Shown: positions 34,901 to 46,900 of the stretch, piece by piece
Numbering within the stretch: position 1 is the first letter of the stretch
Layout: each line of letters begins with the position of its first letter
Source: Blastobasis lacticolella
Lineage: Eukaryota; Arthropoda; Insecta; Lepidoptera; Blastobasidae
Direction of reading: 5' to 3'
Assembly (NCBI GenBank): GCA_905147135.1
Contig: LR990058.1
Coordinates: forward strand, 12,499,349-12,563,348
Length of the DNA: 64,000 bases
The notes under the pieces: model-generated
What the model saw: the letters and a program-made list of their open reading frames with translations, nothing else
Databases searched by the model: none
Told to the model about the DNA's origin: nothing
Position numbers and translations under genes: made by a program

Positions 34901-37900
34901 ACCGATATTCCGTTACGTTATATTATGTGTCATTATCATATCAGCCGAAAGATGCCCACTCCTGGGCACAGGCCTCCCCCAGAGATCTCTACAAAGGCCA
35001 GTCCTGTGCCTTCCGCATCCAGCTGATGCCTGCGATCTTTACTACGTCGTCGGTCCACCTTATGGGAGGCCTACCCACGCTGCGTCTTCCGGTACGTGGT
35101 CGCCACTCGAGAAGTTTACTGTCCCATATTTATATTTAAACTCGGAGATGAGATTCAAGTTTAAAAGTGTAAACAAATTGCCAATATAAAAAATAAAAAT
35201 AAAAAATCATTGAAGCATTGATAAAAAAATATCACATTCAAAATGAAATAAAACCATATTAATATTTAAAAAAATACTATTTTATATAATCCACCGTTTA
35301 GGTTTATATTTATATGGGGAAATTTGTTTACACTTAGAATTTCATCTCCGAGATGAGTAAATAGAAAAAAAATGGTTACCCGAAACCGTTTGCTGGTCTT
35401 GGCTAGGTACCGCACCCAGATTCTAGGCATCTCGTGTTCGGGCTGCTCATACAATGTCAGCTTGGCGTTGTACGGCAGCAACTGATGCTGGACGGGCTCC
35501 ACTTCGCGAGTCGCGAAGTATTTCTGGAAGAGGAGGCATTCTTTGGTAAAACAATACTAACCGTGGTAACAAACCGATAATATGCGTGGTGAAAGTGTGG
35601 TCAATAACCATGAAAGTCTTAAAACCTAGTATACTTTGGTTTGTGATTTGAGTCGAAATCACGTCATGATCGATATAATAAAGTGGTGAACGTTGAGCGT
35701 TAAGCAACCCGTTTCAGCCGGATGACGCACTGGTGACACTTAGGTGGCTTATATAGGTGGACACGGATACTTAATATTTATAGAAATTTTGAATGGGTCC
35801 AAGCCTGCTTTCAAGTTTAAACTAAACTGACCCCTGCCTGAAGTATTCAAGACACCCGCGAATAGACATCTTCTGGGTAACCTCGCTCCGTCGTTAGCAT
35901 TTCAAAAGGCACTATCTCTCCCTAAATTTTTAATAGTATTATTATAGGTATATTATATTCAGTATCTAAATTCAGAAACAAAAAGCGTGAGAGCAAATCA
36001 AAGTGGAATATATTGCTCATAGAATACTGAATTTAGGCATGTGTAATAAGCGCATTAGTCATTAAGTAGCCCAGATATTATTGTATTTTTTTGTATACAG
36101 GGTGTAAAAAGACCGCTAGCGTTAATTGAAACCTCATATTCTACCCATGAAACTGAACAACTTTCCCCAAGAAACATACCCGCGGAAACTCATAGTTTAG
36201 GCAAAAACCGACTCTTTAAAAAAAAAAGTTGTATTGTACTAAAAAATATCAAGTATCGATAACCACATCGTTTACAATTAATTTAGACACTCAAAGTTTA
36301 AATTTAAGTTGAAATAAATGCACTTTAAGTAAAAGCGCGCAATGTTGCGCGTGCCGGCCGGCCGCCGCGCGACGTCGGTGGCCGCTGGTCCGCGGGCGAG
36401 CGAGAGGCGTGCGCCGGACGATGAACATTGCGCGTCGCTATTCATTCTTCATTTTGGGTAGCGAAGAAGTCATTTCCGCGGGTATGATATGTACTCATTT
36501 TCGTTTGATGTATCTAATTAAGTATGTATATAATAAATAATATAATATTTCATCAGCCCACAGCTACATTGCTTAACACATAACCAACATAACTAGGGCA
36601 AAAATTATAAGAGCGACCCCTATTAAGTAAAAAACAGCTCTTACTCACCGGTATAACCCCATCCGTGATCTTCTGCGACCTCGCCTTATGTATATGGGCC
36701 AATAGGTGTCTCAGGCTATAGTGTGGCAGCATATGCCGGCAAAGCAGTTCTGCCGCCAACCGCAGTCCGTACCGATGGTTGGGGTCTGGACGGGCCTTCG
36801 GCTTATACAGCTGAGGGTTCGCCTCTATGTAGTCCCAGAACATGTCTAGGCCCATCACTATTAGACTGTAAAGAAATGAATATGAGGTCCATATATTAGG
36901 CTGCAGTGAAATGAATTTGGCGGTGCAGGATAATGGTAGCCGCCAATGTTGGCAAGCGAAGATGGTGAGAAGGTAGAAAAGGGTAATTACCCACCTGGCC
37001 GGGTGCTGTGACCAGGGGACCAAGGGCCCAACAGTTGATCGTCGAAAGTTGTATATATGCCGTGGAAGTTGGCACATTTCTCTAGCGCGATGTAGGATTG
37101 TTAGCGCCATCTATGTGCGGATGCTTGCCAACCTTGTGTTCGTGTACTCGTAATGTGAGTATCGTTGAGTTTCCCTAGTGGAGCGATAGATGTCGCTACA
37201 ATGAATATGTTTGCACATTTGTATAGTGTCATCTAGTCAAAGTTGTACTATGTCACAGCTTGTACTATGGGAACTAGTTTTTATTAGGTGGTAGGACTCT
37301 ACCAAGCCTTAGGAGTCCGGCTGGATGGGTACCACCGTCTTATTTATTTCTGCCGCAAAGCAACAATGCTCGCATTGTTGTGTTCCGGTTTAAAGGATAA
37401 CGAAGCCAGCGCAATTACAGGCATGAGGTATTTCATCTTAGCCTGCGGTTCTGCATTTTTGTTACCTTCAACGCAAATGTTAGAATTGTAGATGTTATGG
37501 GCGACAGTTACCACTTACCATCAGGTGGCATGGCTGCTCGTTTGTCATGTAATTTTTTAATTTATGAAATAAATGAATCAAATAAAATGAGGGCCGATTT
37601 TTCAATCCTCAGGTAAAGCATATCAGTTTGACAAGTTATTAAGCGACTAAAATAAAATGGCATAATCACTTCAAATGTAAGTGAAGGGTTACCGATTGTT
37701 TTAATTTGGAATTCTATTTACATTATCGGGCAGATAAATTTTAACTGAGGATTAAAAAATCGGCCCCAAATCAGATTGGGTTAAAATGTTTTTAAGGGGT
37801 CGGCAGCGCGTGGGTGATGCCCCTGGTATTGCAAACGTCCATAGGCTGCGGTGACTGCTTACCATCAGGCAGGCCGCAAGCTTGTTTGCCACCTTAGTGG

Positions 37901-40900
37901 TATATAAAAAAAAAATTATGGGCTGAATAAATAATGCGGTGTTACTGACTGGTCCTCGCTTCTAGTGTAGCTGAATCGTCGAGTGCCGTCTGCGCGGTAC
38001 GGCGCACCCGGCAGCAGATACGGGTACAGGAACACAGGACTGTTGGCCACCACCTACCACCATCGATAACAATCAGAATCATGTATGTATGTATGTATGT
38101 ATGTCAACTCTTTATTGCTTAATAAACACAGGAGTTACAAAAATATTTTACAAAGCAAAGGCGGGCTTATCCCACAATGGGATTTCTTCCAGCCAACCTT
38201 AAACATTCTGAAAGGACATTTAAGAAGCGGTGGAGGCAATATTGATGTCTTAAATCAAATTACTAATCATCATCATCAGAACCTTCTATCTACTACAGAA
38301 GGAACACCTTTCTATTTGCGAGCAATTAGTAATTTTAATGTTTTATCCAGGAGAAAAAGTGAGCGCCGGAGATTATAAAGAGATGAAGAGGTTGGCAAAC
38401 AGGAGAGAAGAGTGGCGATGGCTCCACCGACAAGAGTCATACTCTTAAATATATGATGAAGATCCAGGAGAATTGATCTTGATTTATTTAACACAGGCTG
38501 TGAGTCAGCGAGAAACCGCATACTCAAGTATTACTTCGACACGTTGGAGCATTTTTTCAAACAATATTTTTATTAAATTGACTATTGTTGCATTAGTTTC
38601 AAGTATTGTAGGTATATTTTAGTTTGAAATTGAAAAGGCTTGTAGACTGTTCGGTATGCTTTACTTTTAGTTAAGTATGTATTAGTTTATCCAGTTTCTA
38701 TCGGTGGGAACCTTTAATTGGCTCTGTGCTGCCAGTATTATTTTGTATTGTAATCATTGCTGTTGGTTTTCCTTAAGTAAATAAAATGTCAGCCAGAAGA
38801 CGCCCAATGCTGGGTACAGGCCTTCCGCATCCAGCTGGTAAAGTTCGTAGGTACCAGCTGGATGCGGGAGGCATATCACCGGCCTTTGTGGAGATCTCTG
38901 GGGGAGGCCTATGCCCAGCAGTGGGCGTCTTTCGGCTGATATGATGATGATGATGATGAACGACAAATAACTATTATGAATAAGCGACGATAAGTATACA
39001 GTTGGATTTTAGCCCATAAAATAGCGGTATTTTGATAATAACAACAACTTACCTAACTTAAAACCTAGAGCTAGAAAAATATGAAAGGAAAACATACCTG
39101 CTTGAACATTTCAGGGAATTCGCCTACGTAGACATTGTTCTGATTGTAACGCCGACGGCTGTAAAAAATGAAAATACTTTAGTCAGTCGAAATATAACAG
39201 CAATGTTCTATTTATGCATAAATGTTACATTATAACTTCGCACTTCCTTTTTAATTGTTTTGCCCATTATTTAATCATATTTTCCATTACTCAAGAAAAT
39301 AAATCCTACAGAAATCAAAGTGTTATGACTTTTATGAATGACGTTCTATGACGTTTAAAAAACTTGGCATAAGTTGCCATACAGAGATGGTTTTTAGTAT
39401 GCGATTCGGACTTAGCGTGGTATTATTCTAACACTGCAACAAATAACATGTACGCAAACAACAAATCACGGTGGAGCGAATGCCATCTGACCTCCGTGAC
39501 CCTAATAGAGTCACCTGACCAGCGGGGCTATTGTCTCTCTTAGTTGACAACTGAATTTGACATTAAATAATTCTACACTACGTTGATCACTGGCTATAGC
39601 GTCTACCAAATTAGAGAAGTGTAAGATTATTATATTTCAAATTCAGTTCCATTAAGATAGTCAATAGCCCTGCAGATTGGATCATGGTTGAACATTCAGT
39701 CGCCTGGACTAATTTCAATTATTAGGTAGTTACTATTTTTGTTAAAATGTATTAGATCATGTACTCACCCTCGTTCCAATTCACTTTGAATGAACCTGCA
39801 ACAAATAAATAATATTGTGATCCAAATGTAACAGTCAGTTTGGCAGCCGAGCGCGGTTGCGATTCAGAGAAGAGTCCAAATAATTTTTTTATACCATTAT
39901 GTGCGCAAACAAGTAAGTTTGATAAACCTTTTGATAAATAATTTTTTGTCTCGCTTCATCATTACAGCACATAACAGTCCACAGGACTTAAGGCCTCTCC
40001 CATGATAGGGAGTTATATTTATAACACTGCGATCTCCAACCCCCCTGCCAAGCGTGGGGATTACGTCAATGACCTTTCCTCTCGTAAGAGAGGCCCTAAG
40101 TCCTGCAGTGGACTTTTTGGGAATGTGATGATAATTACCTATATGTCTTGACATCCAAAAAGAGTTATAATTTATGCCTACATTGAATAAATAATTTGAA
40201 TAAACAAATAATCGTCGACAAATTCACACAACGCCATCTAGCCCCAAACTAAGCAAAGCTTGTACTATGGGTGCTAAGTAACTGGTGCACTACTTATATA
40301 CTTTTAAATACATATACACTTATTATACAAATAACACTGAGATCCGTAACAGAAATTAAGATTAATAATTTCAATTTCTGCAATTTCGAACTTGAACTTT
40401 GAACTACAATGTAGATCCACTCACTTGACCATTTCCTGGTTCTCTGGCGTGTCTGCGGCGGCGGCCAGCTCCCAGCCGCGGACCAGCTCCAAGGCGGGTT
40501 GGAGGTTGCACACAGACGCCACCGAGTTCGGACTCTGTTGCGAGATCTTTTGAAGTTGTTCCTGGTGGGGAGGAGGAATCAGGGTTATGAAATGACAATA
40601 ACGATCAAATGCAGGACGAGCAGCTTTAGTTCAACCTTTATAATGTGTAGGAATCTGATCGTTATAATCTAGACGCTTTAAGGGCCAGCGTGAATAAGCT
40701 GTTCCTAGGCAGGCATGCTCCATCATCGGCCGCATCGTCGCTTACCACCGGGTGAGGTGGCGGTCAAATGCCTGGCTAGTCCAATAATATAAAAAAATAT
40801 CCCTTTAAGAGGAAGTTCTTTTAAGAGTACAGACAGGGCATTCTGTCAAATAATGCTTGTATACGTAAACAAGCCTGTAACAGAAAATGGCCAACATATG

Positions 40901-43900
40901 TCCCCAAAAACAACTAGCATATGAACTAGAATTCCCTAGTACAATAGTACAAAATATGGCCAATCGGCACGCTCATGGGCTGTCATCGCCATAGAAATGG
41001 AAACATAAGGCCTATCGCTATTTCTAAATGCCCCAGATGGCGCTGCTGACGCGTAAAGGTAGCTGTCAAAATACGGCGTTATTGGATAGAAATATGTGTT
41101 ATAAAATGGCGGATCCATGCTTGCCAATCATTATCATCACATCAGCCTGAAGACGGCCACTGCTGGGCACAGGCCTCCCCCAGAGATCTCCACAAAGGCC
41201 GGTCCTGTGCCTTCCGCACCCAGCTGGTAACTGCGATCTTTACCAGATCGTCGGTCCACCTTGTGGGAGGCCTACCCACGCTGCGTCTTCCGGTACCCAA
41301 TACTAGCCAATGACTCGGCTTAATTTTTATACAAGAGGTGGTATATTTATCTTAAACCTTAATGTTTCACATCCACTCACCAGATACTGCTTGTAGGGCG
41401 GCGCGTACTTCCAATGCGTGGGGTGTACATACAGCTGCAAAAAGTTGGAGGCGCACAGCTGTATGTGCTGTCGCAGCTGCTGCTGCAATATCTGACGAGC
41501 AGCTGGCAGCAGCTGGGGAGTCGTTACATTTGAGGATATGTAAGTTAGGTCATATGACATTGGCGGTTTGTATGGCGAGAATGAAGAAAACTTTTATACA
41601 AGCAAATTTTTCAATTTCTTGGAAATGGCAAATACGATTACAATGAAAGTTTGTGGGTGTACAGAGACAATATTAAGCAATCTGGTGCGTATCATTTAGC
41701 TTTGATAGCTACCCTCTTCGTAAATGTACACCTGGGTAATAGGCAAAACTGACGACAATTGAAAAGGGGTGTTTTCAAACCCTTTATCAGGTGGTAGGAC
41801 TACCGCCTTAACTATTTCTGCCGCTAAGCATGTTAGCATTGTCGTATTCCAGTTTAAAGTTATATGAGTTTTTCATCATATTCAAAAACTTATTATAGCG
41901 GGTACTGCGGTGTGGTCGGTACTACGGAGCGTCGGTGACCGAGCGGTTAGAGTATACGACTCGTAAGCCAGAGGTCCCGGGTTCGATTCCAATCCGGCCA
42001 TGTACCAATGACTGTTTTCTGTACATAAAACTCGATACATAAAACTTACTTTTGCACTCTGAAATGACAACTAGGACGACTACTGCGGTGCAGCGCAAGC
42101 GATTCATATTCCATATTTCATTTATTCACTGTTAAATTGTACAATATGGTTGAAATAAATAGATATTCTCACCTCTACAGCCTCATCGAGCCGTATCTCG
42201 GTGGTGTCGGTTCGCGCTTCGGCTAACACCCGGAGCAGAGCCGGCGCCCCCCCGCCCCCTTCCGAGACCACCACCCCTGCTGAGGTCTCCTCCACTGACA
42301 CTGTCACTGGCTTCGTGACCCTGGAATCGTGACAGTCATCATTACAGACCGATACAGGCCATTGCAAGACCTAGGGCCTCTCCCACGCGAGCAGAGGATT
42401 TATGCATTAATAAATAATTAAATAATGTAATACATATTTTAATGTAACAAAAAGTGTAAATAAACACAGTACAATAAACACAAAAGCACAAAGCGCCAAG
42501 TAAATAGGTGCTTAAAATTCACGGTATCAGGAAATTGGCCGTATCGGATTCGAAAGACGAGAGGATGCTGAAGATCGGGCGACATGGAGAAGAAAGAGTA
42601 AGACAGCGGATTCTGGTAGAAGCCGGGATTGACCGCTCGAATGATAATGATGATCTCGAATGATTATATTCCCAGATTGTCCTATTCCCAGATAAAACAT
42701 ATAAATCCTGAAAACAATTCTGGTAAAAGTACAAGGTGGTTATGATTGAAGTGGTGGTGGTGGTGATTGAAGTACATCTTGCTACACAATTGAAACAATA
42801 TTATTTTATAATTTCGATTCTTTTTCCCCTAATTAGTATGAGTATTATTTAATTTATATCTGTCATGTCAATATTTCTTTTCAAAAAATAAATATTCACT
42901 AAAATGTTTACATAAAATAAAATAATAAATAGGAAATCAAACGAAACTACTTACAGTACCGGTTCCGCATTCGAAACATTATTGATCTCCCGCAGCGGCA
43001 TGTTCTCAATAATCTCTTTCTCCCTCTCCCTCGCTCCATTTACCACTTGCATCTCCCCCTCAACTCCATCCATCTCCATCTTCCCAATAGAGTAGCGGTG
43101 GGTGTCGTTTTTGAAGACAATTTTGTCGCAGTGCCTTGTGATGTTCTCGTCGTCTGATAGAGGCTCCTGCTTCCCTTCCCATTGAGGTTGGGTCGTTGTT
43201 GGGGCCTGCGAATGTCATTCATTCAATTATTTATTTATTGTGTGTGTCACATACAGGTAAGAGAGAATGAACAATGTTAAAGTAGGTACATGTGACACCA
43301 TGTTAAAGCACTGAAAAACAGAATTAACAGCTTAACCGACAGGTGTCGGAAAACCCCCGACGAAGTACTCAAATATTTCCCAAACTACTGATTCGACTTT
43401 ATGAAACGTACATTAAACTGGTTTTCAAATAACGGAAATCGCATCGAAATTGATTTCTTCTTCTTCATTCTTTTAATAGCTAAGATGCCAGAAATCGATT
43501 TATAACACCCGCCTTTTAGCGTCGGCGGTTAAACTTGGGATTATTTTGACGTTTGTGGCACTGCACTAAACTTATTATGCTGGCAATAATAAACTACATA
43601 GAGGAAATATAACTCGACGCTATTGAGTAGACTGAGGGCCACGTGACTCTGCTGACACGTGATGACGCGGTTGTCGATAGAGATGAGACTCGAATCATCG
43701 CTTGATTCGAACTAGCGAGTTGATTCGAATTGTCGAGTTGATTCGAATCGCTGGCGGATTCGAATCAATTTCTTTGATTCGAATCTTTCATTGCTCGACA
43801 AACTCACCATTTAGATGAGACAATAAGGATTCGTTCAAGTATTTTTCGTTTTAAACAAAGTTTTTGTCATAAAAATTCCTCGAGTTCAATAAGGTAAAGT

Positions 43901-46900
43901 AAATTCACAATTAGATCTATTTAAGCTTACAACGTATTTTTTTTTATTTATATCTATTTGAGTTGATTTGAATCGACATGATGATTCGAATCATATCGAT
44001 TCAAATTGATTCGAATCATCAATCGAACTCGATCGAATCGATTCGAACTTTTGCCGGATGATTCGAATATTAATTTTCGATTCGAGTCCCATCACTATGC
44101 TTTGTCTAAAATAGGATGATAATTTTGACAGCTCACTAATTGTTGGTCCTTGGCGCACGCCCATGAAGTTTCGGGTTTTATTTCGGTAAAATGTACTACG
44201 GATAATATCGTACTTCATAGGCAGGCCCCGCCCCTTTAGTGAAGTGCCACGAATAACGAATAACAACAGACAATCGAAAATCGGTATTGAAATAAAATAA
44301 TCGAACATTTAAAATTTACATTTAGATAATTAAATTATTTTTTGCAACTATAACTCTTATTCCTTGTTTGGATTTCACCTTAAGAGACCTTTAATAACAA
44401 CGATTTCAACTCGCGCATATGGTACGGAATAGGCTGACTGACCGAATAAAAATACGCACGTGTCGAAATCGTCGTTGTGGAAGGGGTTTTAATGTCGTAT
44501 TAATAAATTATTAATTCAAAAGAAAATAAATAGTTTATTTTGTATAACACGTACTGAATAACCATGCAACTATCGATTCCAAGTTCTATGAGAATGATAA
44601 TCGATAATCGAATAGATTCATTAACGATTTTACACTACCGCATCCCTACTGTGAATTGTCAAAATTATCATCCTATATTTGACAAAGTATAGTTGTCGAC
44701 TTTAGTTTTAAAAAAATGGTTTTGCGGCTCTACATTCCGGGCACATACGGCCGGCTACATTTTGGGCCAGTCGTGTCAAAAAGTGTCTCTATTATTGGTC
44801 ATTGTCCGTTGTCAAGCACAGTATACAGAATCATTCAGTAAGTCATCTTCACCAACTAACTAATCGAAATGTAAAATACAAATGTTAAATGAAAAAAAAA
44901 TACACTTAAGTAATGAACAATGTCCATATTCGCATTATTTTCCTATTTTACGTTGCTCAAGTGCAAAATGAAACAATATAACAACCGCACTTATGTTTCA
45001 ACCCAATGTGCCACGTGGTCCATCATCAAAACTAATAGTCAACTTTTTTGGAGAGCTGTACCTTGATACCTTATCTCGATAGGGTTACTTTGTGTCATAT
45101 TAATGATGTTACAATTATTAGGGTTATGGAGACCATCTCAGGGGTCCAAGCCAATCTGAAATTGTGTTCGTGATCCTCCGTGGTACTGACAAATAACCGA
45201 GCGAGGCTCTGGCGAATCCGCGTTTTCATATCGGATTGCGCGTGTCCGGTGGGTAGTCGTCGCACATAAAAAGCCAAAACACCGTACAAAATATGACAGG
45301 CCAGTTCTAAAATGAAACCCGAAACGGCTACGGCATCCCCCCAATATGACGCGCAGGAGGATCGCCCAATGTGTTTCGTTATGAACATACTTAAGTACGT
45401 ATTTTTAGAGGGATTGTCGCAATTGCGACAAGCTGAATATTTACGTCACGAAAGAATTTTCAATTGTCGTTGTAGTGTTTATTAGTTAATTGTTAAAATT
45501 GGTGACTCCGCTGCTAAAGCCATACGAATAAATAAAAAATAAACAAATAATTAAATTGCGTAGAAGTGTAAGACGAGCTTCGACCTATTCTATGAAAATT
45601 ACCCACTGATTGTTTTGTGTACTGTGGCTGAACTTGACATTGTCAGTCAAATTTAGTTCCACATTCAACCGGGCGCAAAGTCTCGCGGCCCTCACTCTAG
45701 TCTATAACCTTAATAAGCAGACTTCGTTATTGTACACCTTCAAACATTATGCTTTGTCTTATATAGGATGATAATTTTGACAACTAATTATTCTTTGTCC
45801 TTGGCGTACGCCTATAAAGTTCCGTGTTTTTTTTTGTAAAATGTACTACGGATAATATCGTACTTCATGGACAGGTACCGCCCTTTTAGTGAAGTGCCAC
45901 GAATAACAAAAGACAATCAAAAATTGGTATTAAAAAAAATTTATCGAACATTTAAAACTAACATTTAGGTAATTATATTATTTTTAGTAACTTAACTCTC
46001 ATTCTTTGTTTGGATTTCACCCTAAGATATCTTTCACAACAACGATTTCAACTCGCGCATATTGTACGGAATAGGCTGACTGACCGAATAAAATACGCAC
46101 GTGTCGAAATCGTCGTTGTGGAAGAATTTTTAAAGTCGTATTAATAAATTATTAATTTAAAAGAAAATAGATAGTTTATTTTGTAAAATACATACAGCAT
46201 AACCATGCAACTATCGATTTCAACTTCTATGAGAATGATAATCGATAATCGAATAGATTCAATAACGATTTTACACCTCCCCATCCCTACTGTGAACTAT
46301 CAAAATTATCATCTTATATTTGACAAAGTATAGTCGTTTGTCTGTCTTATTTTTGCGCCAACGTCTACTGTGTCATATGATTTGAGGAGCTAGGAGTTTT
46401 TGCGAGATGTCATTGTTGTGATTTCACAATAAGGACATGTTAGTTTCTTTTTCCGCCACATTACTCATTATCCATGTCGCATTCGCGCCACACCAATTCT
46501 GTCCCAGAATAATACATGCCTCCGGTGTTGCTGCATACAACGCAGAACTAGCGCCACAATTGACAGGTCACCTCTGTGACGGTCTCCCCGTATAGTGGAC
46601 GGTGTATAATGCAAAAATTTATAGAAAACCGCAAATCGATGTACAGGATAGCCGTTTGGTACACGGGTACTTTAGGTTACTTTTTTAAAATCGCTTTTGG
46701 AGGAGCCTAAACTTGGTATGTTTTGAAAATATTTCTTGGATTTTTAGTAAACAGGTAGCCCAAAGGTGATGGTGTAGAATATTTTTAGAACCGGCTCATG
46801 GTGTCCTTTCATTTCATACCAAAAACGATAGGTTTATTCCATTAAAAAAATTGATGACGTCACTACTGCTCTCCCCATGCGAATATTTTAAATAACTACC

